DNA of 64,000 nucleotides, from contig QANU01054746.1 of the NCBI GenBank assembly GCA_003254905.1, positions 62,001-126,000 of the forward strand. The letters run 5' to 3'. This stretch comes from Nissolia schottii (lineage: Eukaryota; Streptophyta; Magnoliopsida; Fabales; Fabaceae). Position 1 is the stretch's first letter; the number at the start of each line of letters is the position of its first letter. The notes beneath the pieces are model-generated. The model worked only from the letters and a program-made list of their open reading frames with translations, did no database searches and was not told where the DNA came from. Shown here one piece after another: positions 1 through 11,915 of the stretch. The translations under genes were made by a program, and so were the position numbers.

Positions 1-905
1 CTTTCTCGGAAACCACTCTCAACTTCCGGGAACCTCCGCGGAACCCACTAGGTTACTCTATGGGATCTCTCAGTGTCAGGGGGTCTCCGCAGAACCCGTC
101 TGGAACCGCTGCTGACGCTAGTCATAACTTCAGGAACCCGTCCAGCCGCTCTAGGGTACCTCCGCGGAACCCAGCGGTCACCACTACTGGTACTCACTCG
201 GTCCACTCTCCAGGGAGTCACTCATCACTCCGGGTACCCTCCGCGGAACCCACTTAGCACTACTCTCGATGCCCACTTAACGCTCTTCGCGTAACAGACT
301 CAGCTTTCCAGGGATCCTCCGCAGAACCCCACTCAACACCATTCCTGGTGCCCACTCTTCGCGCGATCCTCTCGGCTCTCCAGGGCTCCTCCGCGGAACC
401 CTACGTAACACCATTTTGGGTGCCCACTCAGCAACTCCATGTAACCTCCTCCATACTTCAGGGGATCCTCCGCGGAACCCGCTCAGGAACTCTCCAGGGA
501 ACTAAGCAACTCTATTGGACCACTCTAACACTCTAGGGAACCACTTAACGACTCTAGGGAATCCACTCCACCACTCTAGGGCATCCTCCGTGGAACCCTC
601 TAAGAAACCACCCTGGGGTCCTACACGGAATCCCCGAGCTAACACTTCTGGGCTCTCGCTCAACTCTCCGGGTACTCCTCTCAGCGTTCTTCAGGGATCC
701 TACGCGGAACCCTTCCGCACCATTCATAATGTACATTCTGCACATTTTTCGGGGAACTACTCACTACTTCATGTGTCCTCCGTGGAACACCTCCGGTCGC
801 CACTACCTACGCCCGCTTATCCACTAGACTCCTTTCAGTCCCTTCTCCGTGGAAAACTCGGCGCCAGTTCCTGCCTTGTTTTCTCTCGTTCTCTTACACT
901 TATCC
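1..905. repeat. Degenerate tandem array with a TCCGCGGA palindrome core
   Basis: About eleven degenerate units spaced roughly 70-110 bases apart, each carrying a version of CTCCAGGGATCCTCCGCGGA followed by ACCC. Core variants are CCGCGGA, CCGCAGA and CCGTGGA, the last two as expected from CpG decay. The array sits about 1.1 kb from the LTR start, the slot where sister LTRs carry CCGCTGAGCGG or CATTCGAATG arrays. It has no protein-coding signature. Confidence 0.75.
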
Positions 906-1994
906 ACGCTCAAACCACATATTCCAACAGTACCAGAGAAACAACGTAAATATTCAAGAATCATGAAACAACATAAATACATCTAACATGCACAGTAATA
1001 TTTGTACTCATGGCATTTCTAGATTTTTCTCACTCAAAACACACATACACAAAACATGCAATAAACATCCCATAGACAGGGGTGATGATACTACCCACTT
1101 GTAGAAAGCTTGGTGGTGGTGGTGGTGAAGTTTAAAGTGAAGTCCACAAGCCTTGCTGCCTCCTAAAGCTTGAGCTTCCTTTCTTCAAGGTAAGAACCTT
1201 GCACAATGAAGAGGATGATGTTGTTCCTCTTGCTTTTTGTTGAAAGAAAATGAAACTAAAATGAAGAGACTTGAGGGCTGTGATTTTCGGTTTTGTGGGA
1301 AGTGGAAGGAGAAGGAAGTGTGCTTGAACTCTTGAATGTTTGGTGGTGTGTTTGAAGAATGAGAGAAAAGTAAAGGTCTCTTGGGGCTTTGGGGAGAGTT
1401 CTCGATTTTGAGAGCTGATGGTGAGGGAGATTACTTGTTTCTTTGGGTTTAATAAATGTGGTGAATAGTGGGAGGTATGGTGCATGATGTGATTAGGCTT
1501 TGAAGTGTAAGAAAGCATGGTGATGGGAAATGTGGAAGCATGATTTAAGGGATGATTTTTGTCCCAAAAATCTCTTCAAAAACCGTGCAGCCCTTCCTCT
1601 TGCAACAGCTAAAATTTTATTTTTTTCCAATTCCGGTTCGCTCGTGTTTTATCGCTCGCAGTGTCGGTACGTCGCGCACGGTTGTCCGAAAAATATTCCG
1701 TTTATACCGTCGCGATCCTCTAATCCTTCCCTACTTAAGAGTATTAATATTTAAGGATGTTTTGTGAATTTTTCTCCGGAAGAGTATTTTCACAGACACC
1801 ATTTTCGCGTTAGAAAATCCTGTCGACGAACAACGGTCATTCGGTTGTCGGCCGGACTTCATATCGCGACATATCTTATTCCCTAGGAATATTCTACTTA
1901 ATAATTTCTCATTTTAATTCTCTAATCATGATTAGAAAATTAATTTAATGATTGTATTTATGATTATTTTTCTAAGAAAAATTGGGGTGTTACA
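1..1994 (-). mobile_element. LTR of the TGTAACA family, reverse orientation, cut by the window edge
   Basis: Read on the minus strand, the LTR begins at 1994 with TGTAACACCCC, the same terminus as the copies at 47777, 63539 and 27535. The stretch 1640-1900 matches the first 500 bases of other copies in motifs such as GTCCGAAAAATATT. The 3' part of the LTR lies left of the window. No coding capacity is seen; open frames in 60-950 only translate a tandem array. It abuts a plus-oriented piece of the same family at 1995, so it probably inserted into that copy. The outer target-site duplication cannot be checked. Confidence 0.7.
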
Positions 1995-2696
1995 CATTAC
2001 GACGGTTAGGAATAGAATCGTGAGAACCTAGATAAGAAAGACTAGTTCCCCGATCACTTAATTAATTAGATAAAGATGTTCAGGATATTAAGCAAAGATA
2101 ATAACCAGTAGGATTTTAGTATGCATGATCACGTAGAAACCCCTGAACGGCCTGAAGGATAATCGAGAAAATGAACGGTTGATAGTGCTAAGGAACCCCA
2201 CTGAGGACTATGTGTTCTCACCTCCACTCGGTTATGGATCCAGGTGGGCATAGCAAGGCGATTGACCCGAGGGACGCCTGGTAGATGGCAGAGGACCACG
2301 GAGCGGAGCTGGAACAGCATGACGTGCCTTCACGCACCCAGACAATAGATGTTTTGTATTATGTTTTATGTCTTTTATACATTTTGTGTAAATATCTAGT
2401 ACTAAGGCTATGTGTAATTATGGTTTGGGACCTTGATTGTAATTATATATATACACCTACTCTTCATGTTCTACTTCGATTATTAGCGACTGTTGTTATA
2501 TGTTATCTTAATCACGCACGGCTCCTAGTTTATAAATTGATAATGCACACGAACGATTTTAGAAATGGTCCATATTTTGCGTATAAGATATTTGCAAAGG
2601 TAAAAGTAAGGGCTAAAGGTAACCCGATACAAAGGATAACAGCCCTATGAGCATTGCTTATGACTATGGAAGTGGGCAGTTAGCATGGGTGTTACA
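1995..2696 (+). mobile_element. 3' part of a plus-oriented TGTAACA-family LTR
   Basis: This piece carries the conserved 3' third of the family: CCCCGATCAC, a GATAAAG stretch, CCTGAACGGCCTGAAGG, GGTCCATATTTT, and the terminal GGGTGTTACA ending at 2696. The same blocks recur at 27000-27300, 30600-31236, 50160-50902 and 54890-55626 on the plus strand, and at 47777-48420, 59529-60270 and 63539-64000 on the minus strand. The 5' two thirds are missing, replaced by the reverse LTR at 1-1994. Its right end meets FAR1-like coding sequence, so it probably landed in that element. Confidence 0.75.
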
Positions 2697-5113
2697 TGCT
2701 CCACGGGCTGAGAATGTACTTTGTTAGAATTTCCATAACTCTTTCGACATCGAGCACACACAAACAATGTCGGTAGATGGTCCCCCTTGACTCAAAAAGT
2801 CAGCACTGACATCCGACATCATTCGAGTCTCTGTCGAACAACACATCATAAGACACATCTCTTACCTTACCATTGACCTCGACTTCTTCAGCAATGATGT
2901 AGGTTAGTTTAGTTCCTTGCTTGTCTTTAATAAATGTGTTGCAGTTTACCTTAGCTCTAAACTCAGTTTGTACCTTGCGGTACTTGTCATGTGTGTGTAC
3001 TCCGATTGAAGTTGCTTCTCAATCAAGGATGTCGTCACACACGGGAATATTGTCTTGTAGCTAGCAACATCTAGCTCAAGCTCCTTTTGGACCTTCGATG
3101 CAAGAGCATTATCATATTGCTTGACAAATTGCTCCAAGCTATTCTTTGGGTTTAGATATCCATCAAAGAATGCACGCATGCTCTCGCTCCTCTATGTGCT
3201 CCTCATTCCAGCCCAAAATTCATTGTTAAAGTATACTAGAACTCATCTGTTGCGTTCATTGTATAGACCTGATGTACAAAAACATTAACATAATAAGTGC
3301 ACAGGAATTATCAACAGGTCAAAATCTGACAGAAAGTGTGCATGGCCGTCAGTGCACAAACATTATCACGTGTACAACACACATTAATACTACATGTGCA
3401 CAAGCTTTATCTGACATAAAATCTGATTATACCTAAAATTGATTATACATAAAGTGTAGCAAATTTAACACCTAAACCCTGATGTACACAAACATTAACA
3501 TAATAAGTGAACACGAATTACAAAAACCATATGTACAAACAAAATATCAAAAGGGCAAAATCTAACAGAAAGTGTGCATTGCATTATCAATGCACAAACA
3601 TTATCACGTGAAAAGCACAAACATTAATACAACATGTGCACAATCTTTATCTGACATAAAATCTAATTATACCTAAAATTGATTATACATAGAGCGTAGC
3701 AAATTTAACACCTAAACCTTGATGTACATAAACATTAACAAAATAGGTGAACACGAATTTGACAGAAATATCAAAAAGGCAAAATCTGACAGAAAGTGTG
3801 CATTGCATTAACAATGCCCAAACATTATTACGTGTAAAGCACAAACACTAATACAACACATGCACAATCTTTATCTCACATAAAATCTGATTATACCTAA
3901 AATTGATTATACATAAAGTGTATCAAAATTAACATAAAATTAACCAAAAAAAATTGAGAAAAAAGTATCATCCAACCACTCATTTTCTTCGAGTTTGTAG
4001 TTTGTTAAGAATGCAAACCACCCATCCTTAAAATCATGGGCAGATAATGTTTCCCACACAATGTTTTTGAGCTCAGCCTTGATCTCAGCATATTGTTTGC
4101 ACCCCTTCAGTTTTTCTGGTATCTTTTTTATAATGTGCCAAATGCACCATCAATGTCATGTGCTAGGCATCGCAATTTCAATCACATTCTGCATCGCTTT
4201 GCATTGATCTGTCAATATACCGTTTGACTGCCTCCCCGACATACATTTAACCCAGCATTCAAAAAGCCACACGAACGTCATTGTGTCCTCCCCCGATAGC
4301 AATGTACAAGCAACATTGACGTCCATGGTGGTTAACACCTACAAACGACATACGATACCTATTTATGCCATACGTTGTGTTAAACAAGACCACGTCGCCA
4401 AAGTTTTCATGAGTCGCTCGCCTCCTTACATCTGTCCAGAAAACATTTTTAATCTAGTTTTCATCATCAACCTCAACATTATACCAAAAGTTGGGATTCT
4501 ACTCCTTCATTCTTACAAAATATTCCATTAGAGCTTTTGCATCTCCATTCTCTAGAACAGCACGTAACTCTCTGTTAACGTAATTTCTAACATCTTTTTC
4601 AATGAAGTTTAATTCCTCGTGATCGCCATATTGTTGCATAAGAGTTTAGTATGTCTCGTTCACTCTGACACCAGATCTGTCATGTAACTCAATTATCTGC
4701 TTTACATGCATGTTAATGCTTCTGTTTTCCTTGAAAAGCCTTGCTTTTGAAGGGCTCACTTCATGTGAATGTGCATTAACAACGTTCCTTATCACCTACA
4801 ACTTAGAATCTCCATTTTGTACCTTTGATACAGATATCCTCGCTCCACATTTAGCCGTTGATGTTGGATTAGTTTTATCAAATGTTGGTATTTTGGAGGA
4901 TCGACACCCTTCCCTTGTACATGATAGAATTTGGTACTTGATTTGTTTATCTTCCGTAAATTTGGTACTTCTTATCCTCCGTGTAAATCCAATACTCTTA
5001 GCATACTTGGCATAGAAGTCTTTCACTGCCTCCAATGTGTCAAAGCGCATGCCAGTCTTTGGCACCTCTTCCTCCTCAACAACAACTGAACCTGTGGCTT
5101 GTATGCAAATAAT
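2697..5113 (-). pseudogene. FAR1/FHY3-related (FRS) MULE-type transposase pseudogene
   Basis: Read on the minus strand, the pieces come in the order of FAR1-related proteins. An acidic stretch (VVVEEEEVP) leads into a FAR1 DNA-binding domain (GMRFDTLEAVKDFYAKYAKS, about 5070-4800). Then come a block with ALMEYFVRMK and NVFWTDVRRR (about 4540-4430), the MULE transposase core (ILTDQCKAMQ, then WHIIKKIPEKLKGCKQYAEI, about 4340-4090), AFFDGYLNPKNSLEQFVKQY (about 3170-3100), and a degraded SWIM-like zinc finger with CRH replaced by YRHC (about 2840-2760). A repeat-filled intron of about 690 bases interrupts it at 3270-3955; its 3' splice site CATCAG is visible. Several in-frame stops (a conserved W to stop near 3240, a Q to stop near 4490) show it is dead. 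Family members are MULE transposases or domesticated light-signalling factors; decay and flanking repeats favour a transposon relic. Confidence 0.8.
3268..3940. repeat. Three tandem units of about 215-240 bp inside the FAR1-like intron
   Basis: Units start near 3268, 3479 and 3719. Each contains TGATGTACA(C/T)AAACATTAAC, AAAATCTGACAGAAAGTGTG, a version of CACAAACATTATCACGTG, and TAAAATTGATTATACATA. The motif GCACAAACATTA recurs in inverted orientation upstream of the gene at 5330-5870. No coding potential is seen. Confidence 0.8.
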
Positions 5114-5880
5114 GTTTGTGTAGTACATCAAATAATGTTTGTACAGAAACTCATATAAAGTTTGTGCACCTGTCATGCATCAGATTTTGCATAATATTAA
5201 ACCTATAGTTAAGTATTATGCATATCAACAAATGTTTATTCATGATAGCATATGGGCATTGATAGTTATAAAATTGAATGTGTCAAGATGCAAATCTTCT
5301 TCCTCAAGCAACAGAAACTGTGGCTTGTTGGATAATGTTTGTGCACTGCATCATATAATATTTGTGCACAAACCAATATCATGTTTGTTCACCTCTATAA
5401 TACATCAGATTCTGCATAATGCTTATATCACATCATCTAATGTTTATTCATGATAATATATAAAAGTTTGTGTCGCATGTTTATAATGTATGTACATTAA
5501 TTGTTGTAAGGTTGAGAATGTGTCAACTGCACCTCTTCTTCCTCAACAACAACAGACCTGTGGCCCGTTGAACAATGTTTGTGCATGGGTTCATATAATG
5601 TTTGTGCACAGACTCATATAATGTTTGTGCAATTTATAATACATCATATTTTGCATAATGAATTGTGCATATCACATCAAGTATTGTTTATTCATGAGAA
5701 TATATAAAAGTTTGTGTCACATGTTTATAATGTATGTGCATTAATTGTTGAAAGGTTGATAATGTGTCAAAATGCACCTCCTCTTCCTTAACAAAGACAG
5801 AACTTGTGACCTGTTGAATAATGTTTGTGCACGTAATCTTATAATGTTTGTGCAAAAATCCATTTAAAGTTTGTGCGCTC
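5040..5880. repeat. Four tandem units of about 243 bp, each copying a FAR1 mini-exon
   Basis: The segment that encodes the acidic EEEEV stretch, CTCTTCCTCAACAACAAC on the plus strand, recurs near 5068, 5297, 5538 and 5782. Each copy is followed by a version of CTGTGGC(C/T)TGTTGAATAATG and TTTGTGCAC. Only the copy near 5068 is joined to the FAR1 domain. The other three look like tandem duplications of a short 5' exon plus its flanking intron. The ATAATGTTTGTGCAC motifs are the reverse complement of those in the intron array at 3268-3940. Confidence 0.75.
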
Positions 5881-6316
5881 TATTTCTGTAATATGCATGT
5901 CAGTGATGAATTTGCATTAGAACGTATAAAACTTGAGTACACTAGAATTTCACAGAAACGTAAAGAACAAAACTCTCCATGGAAAATAAAAAAAAGCAGA
6001 AAAATTACCACGGTTTCTTGCATTGCCATTTTTGATCACCAACAAATTGCAATTAGGATTATCAACGATTGATTGTGGAAGTGCTTTCGATTTTAATGAT
6101 GCTATCTACTAAAACGAGCTCGCATTTTTTGATTCTGTTGTGGTTACAGAGGATTTTCAGCTCACAATTCAGATTCTATTGTGATATATGGTTGAGTAAA
6201 TCACGTTTGAGATTGATTACGTTAAGAAAACTCGCGTAAAAATACACGGTTTCTAAACAAGGAAAATATATTGTATTATGTATCAATTGTCATTCATGCT
6301 GTTGAAAACATGAGTG

Positions 6317-6327
6317 TATATATAAGG
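6317..6327 (+). promoter_or_regulatory. Candidate TATA box of GLDH
   Basis: TATATATAAGG lies about 170 bases before the GLDH start codon in otherwise AT-rich upstream DNA. This leaves a 5' leader of roughly 140 bases, a normal arrangement for a plant gene. The call rests on position and motif only. Confidence 0.5.
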
Positions 6328-6496
6328 TTATGATTATCAGGGGTAACAGGTGCATTTCGGTACTTGGGACGTCCCTCCCCTTTCTATCCCCCAAAAATTT
6401 GCAGTTACTATTTTGCTTGCTCCCACTCCACTCTGCTTCACTATACTCATCAACCGTTGAGCTTCAACCGCCGTCTCTACCAGCGATCTCGTAGAG

Positions 6497-9400
6497 ATGC
6501 TTAGGGCTCTAGTTCTCAAACGCTCCCTTCGTATTCCCCAACACCATTACCACCCTTCCACTCCTTCACATTCCCACCCTCTCCGAACCCTCCCCTCACT
6601 CACCGCCACCCAGCACCACCTACGCAGATTCTCCTCCTTTTCGTCGGAACCCGCGTCCTCCTCCGATGCCGAATTCCGCAGGTACGTGGGCTACACCGCC
6701 CTCGTCCTCTTCTGCGGCGTCGCCACCTACTTCTCCTTCCCCCTCCCGGAGAACGCCAAGCACAAGAGGGCCCAGATGTTCCGCTACGCCCCCTTGCCGG
6801 AGGACCTCCACACCGTCTCGAACTGGAGCGGCACCCACGAGGTCCAGACCCGCAACTTCCACCAGCCCGAGAACCTCGAGCAGCTGGAGAGTGTCGTGAG
6901 GGAGGCCCACGAGAAGAAGGCCCGGATCCGGCCCGTCGGGTCGGGCCTCTCCCCCAACGGCATTGGGCTGTCGCGGGTCGGCATGGTGAACCTGGCCCTG
7001 ATGGATAAGGTGTTGGAGGTGGATAAGGAGAGGAAGACCGTGAGGGTGGAGGCTGGTATTAGGGTGCAGCAGCTCGTGGATGGGATCAAGGACCATGGCC
7101 TCACGCTGCAGAATTTCGCCTCTATCAGGGAACAGCAAATCGGTGGCATCATTCAGGTTTTCTATAATTTCTAGGTTTCTTGAGTTGGTCATATCAATTA
7201 AATGGGTGCATGACATGTATATATATCCCGGGAGAATGGATATCTATCTTTGCTAGCTTGCTTGTAAGTTCTTGAAACTATTCTATGATCAACTGCGGAG
7301 TCAACACATATGCCAACTGGTGCCTTGAAGTAACATATTCTGTGGCCGTCGAACCGTTTTCCGATTTCTCTTTGATAAAGTGTTAGTCAATCTCGATGTT
7401 CTTGGTCTTGTCGTATTTCATAAGAGAAACGCTTGAGCCTCCTGCATCTTAGCCTAATTATCCTCCTAACGACCCCATGATGACACTTGGGCTAAAATAC
7501 AATGTTATTGCCAAGCGTCATACATAGATGTTGTTAGGAGGATAATTAGGCTAATGAGATAGGAGGCTCGTCCATTTCTCATTTCATAATTATGTGCAAT
7601 CCTAATGGCTGATCTGTTATCACAACGCATTCATAGTTGCTTTATACTACTCTCAGGTCATCTAATATGATTTTCACCAATAGCTTCAATACTTGACTTA
7701 GCAACCTCACTTGGCTTCTTACTCCTCCATGTTACCATATTTTCTTCCAAAAACACGCAATTGTTTTAATGTTTATCTTCTGCTAATAATAGAACCATCA
7801 TAGTCAGTATTGGTGTAGGCTTCCGTGGATAGATTTTCACCCCTTCTTTTATAGCAATCCCCTCCCTGATGTGGCTTTGAGGTGCTGCAACATCCTATCC
7901 ACTTTTCGCATGTGCCATACCCTCAAGTCATGCATGAATTGGCTAACTATACTAACAACATGTGTTGCATCTGGACTGGTATGTGCCCTGTATATCGATT
8001 TCCTTACTGACCTCTGATATAGAATATTATCATCGCTGGGACTCTGTTCATCATTTCCTATCTGGTAAATATGTTCAATGGACACACCTGTAACCTTGAA
8101 CCCGAGTTTTCTAGTCTCTTTGCAAAGATCTGAGATATATATCTTTTGAGAAATGAGGATTACCGTGTTTGGTGTAGTCAACCTAAACTTCAAGGAAGTA
8201 CTTCAGCCATCCAATATCTTTTATTTCAAACTAAGTTGTTAATTTCTCTTTTAGAAGCTGCTTCTGAAATCTCAACTAAATCATCCTGTAATATACTTAA
8301 TATACTGATGAATGAACATTTGCAAGCAGAACAATGAGTTAAATTCCAAGTGTATGTTTAAAAAAGGGTGCATGATCATCTTCACTTTGTATGATAGTGA
8401 CACCATTGTCTTTGTGAATCTTCCAAATCAAGTACTAGGGACTACTTCAACTCATATAAGGCCTATTTCAGCCTGCACCCTTCCTCTAAATCTTCATGAA
8501 GAAAAGCATTTTTTGCATTAATCTTGTTAAATCCCACACAATACGTGGAGCAAGAAAAAGCAGGATTCTTATAGTATTTATCTTTGCTATTGGAGCAAGT
8601 ATCTCCTCATGATCAATCCCATAGGTCTTTGTATATCCTTTCATAGCTAACCTTTCTTTATATCAGTTTACTGTACCATTAGATTGGTATTTCATAATAC
8701 ATTGTCACCTGCATCCCATTTCATAAATTCCGTCCCTCCGTATCATCGTTCATGCAAACCGTACTTCTTTGCTTTCTTGTGCTCTAGGTTGGTGCACATG
8801 GCACTGGTGCAAGATTGCCTCCTATTGATGAACAGGTTATTGCTATGAAATTGGTCACCCCTGCCAAGGGGACAATTGAGATCTCTAAAGAGAAAGATCC
8901 TGAGCTGTTTTATCTTGCTCGTTGTGGTCTTGGGGGACTTGGAGTTGTGGCTGAAGTCACCCTTCAGTGTGTTGATCGACAAGAGCTCGTGGAGCACACA
9001 GCTGTCACAAGCATGAATGAGATAAAGAAAAATCACAAGTAACTGCTTGCTGTTTTGTTTTATTTTTGTTGCATAGATTGATAAGCAAATATATTTAACA
9101 TCTTTGCCACATTAATGTTCGTGCTGTTGTTTGTTACACAAAACTAAGATAAAATAAACCTTGCTAAGTTTACTCCCAGCTGCTTTAATAAAAATAAAAG
9201 AGTGACTCGATAGCACACAAGGTTCCCACAATTCTGGGGTTTGGGTGGTTAGATGCGTGCAACCTTAGCCCCATAAGTAGAGAGAATGTTTCTCTAACTA
9301 GAGCCTGTAACCACAATGTCCCATCTTATGCTAATAATTTAATTCTTCTCTGGATTTTGGTTTGCCCTTTTAGCTATACTGCTATAGGTTTCTGCCAACA

Positions 9401-11876
9401 TTCAAGTTACTTACTATATCTTATCTGAGCACCTACCCTTGTTGCAACTGCTTGGCATGTGTTCTTTATTTATTTATTTATTTCGGTGCAGCAGTTTTAG
9501 GATTTCATCTTATATATATATAACCACTTGATCTAATTTTATAGATTGAATTTGTTGAAAGGGAAGAAACCAAAGAACCTTTGGCAAATGTGATTAACAT
9601 ATCAAGAGAATAAGTTGGAAATAACATTTGGAGTTTAAAAAGTACACTTAATAGCTGATCTTCAATTTTAGAGTTTAAAACATGTTGACTAAATGGAAAG
9701 AGGAGTGAGGTAAAGTTATTAAAACATGTTGACTAAATGGAAAGCTTGAGCGAGGTAAAATGAACTTGTTGAATTTGTCGGATGATAAAAGAGGACTGTA
9801 GGCTAAATTAGCTTAAAGTTCAATAGGTTGGATACTTTTTTGCCCATCAGCACTATATACAGTGCAATATGTGCTTAGTTTCAAGCATAGTTATCAATTG
9901 CAGATAGTGGCCCGGAGCGGTTGATCCCAAAAAACACCATAGCAGGGAGTAGGATGATTGCTATTTCATAAAATATAAATAAATATTGTGTAATTTATAC
10001 TGCATACATACATATAAATGCTAACCACAAACACATACTTATGACTAATCAAAAGCCATAATCTATTCTCTATCGATCAATCTAATTCTAATGTATAAAT
10101 CACTGGTAAAACAAACATGGAATATCACCAGGGAAATGATAAAATACGGAATCAAATTAAAATTAAAGTTAGGTCTCTGAGACTCAGATCTAAGAAAGAA
10201 ATTAGAGAAGGGAGGAGCCAATGGGCAGAAAGCCAGCAACAAGGAAAGAGAAAGAAAAGCAGAGACAATAGAGGGAGGAGTAGAGGAAAAACATAGAGAG
10301 AGAGGAGAGAAGTTCAAGAACAAATACAAGAGAGAGAAGAGAGGTGTGGCCAGAGTGGGTCACCGGAATATCCAGCTGCAGTCTCTGGTGGGAGGAGTTG
10401 CTCTCACCAGAGAAAAGAGTAGAGATTGCTCTGTTTTTCACAATAAGCTGCATCGAAGATAGGTTGAAGAAGATGACTTTAAAGTGAGGGTACAAAAGAC
10501 ATTTCATCAGAATAAGTTAGGGTAAAACAAACATTTCATTAGAAAAAATGAGGGCAAACTGGAAATTTCAAGCAATTAAGTGAGGGCAAAATAGATCTTT
10601 CTGCAGCAAAAGTGAGGGTAGGAAGGTAATTCACCTTAAAACATTAACAAGTTAGGGTTTGGCTTGAAAATGAGGGCTGCTGTTTGTCTTCTGCAATTTG
10701 GCCGCTGATGACCTCCGAGATTGCAAAACGCTTTGCGGCGGACACTGATATCGCACCTCACCCATGTTCCGTGCCGCTATAGCACCGTGATCGATATCTA
10801 TGGTAAGTGTAGGTAATTATGACTTGACTATTTCCTAAGACTCTGGGTTTCCATTTCAATGTCATGACTTCCACTATTTCCGATGCAATAATCACATGAC
10901 TAAATATATTTAGTCACATGTTTTATTCTTAACAGAACTGATTCTAAATTGAAACTTCAAAACTGTTTTTCGAGTTGAATTATGCACATGAAGAAAGGAC
11001 GAAGCAAAAAAGGGTACTCAACAAAGAGACATTTAGACATAGTCTGGTAAATGATACCTTTTACATTCAGAGCAAAGCAATTATAACATATAGTAATACA
11101 ATCAAGTAAATATCCATTTTGACCATCCATAGATATACGCAGTATCACATTGGCCCTCCATTTATAAAGATATCATATTGGTCCTCCATTGAATTGGTCC
11201 TTCAATCTCACATGTTGGCCATTAAATTGATACTTAAGATGATTTAAACTTAGTCCTTGAAGGATTAGCTGAGGCCATTAACTATCATAGAATAACCAAT
11301 TTGATGTCATGGATAAATGAGGGATCGATTTGGAGAACCAAACAATGTGTCTCCTTGGTGGTATTTTCACCCACGTCATATACTTCACATATTTATTTAT
11401 GCTGCATAAATCTGCCTGTATCTTTTCTTTTGGTTGTCTTTGGTGATTTGATCCAAGTTATTAAGGATCCGCCTCCCAAGATTTAGATTTTCCCTTTTCT
11501 ATCTAGTGCAGGAAATTACTATCTCAGAATAAGCATGTGAAGTACCTTCATATTCCATATACTGACTCTGTTGTGGTTGTGAGATGCAATCCAGTTTCAA
11601 AGTGGAAAGGTCCTCCCAAGTTTAAACCAAAATATACCAAAGATGAAGCAATACAGCATGTACGTGACCTTTATAGGGATTCCCTCCAGAAATACAGGTA
11701 TAGGTACACATATTGTATAATTTATCAATGTATTTTGACATGGAAATACCTAAGTATCCTTGATATGATATGAGACAGTATTTGTTTTGCTTCTTTGTCT
11801 GGCATTTATTAATGTCTTTGTTTGCTGGCATTTTCATTTGATGTAAACTTACGTTCTGATTAAGAATTTGACAGAC

Positions 11877-11915
<39 letters not shown>

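Noticed and set aside
60-949. Long open frames on the plus strand at the left edge (up to 144 aa)
   Set aside because: They translate a degenerate tandem array whose period is not a fixed multiple of three. Two frames are open by repetition, with no domain and no promoter.
6620-7216. 198-aa minus-strand frame over GLDH exon 1
   Set aside because: Shadow of the GC-rich GLDH exon; no domain, and the sense frame matches GLDH throughout.
11105-11340. Repeated ATTGG(C/T)CCTCCATT phrases in GLDH intron 2, possibly a MITE
   Set aside because: Similar to phrases in plant MITEs, but inverted ends and target duplication could not be established.
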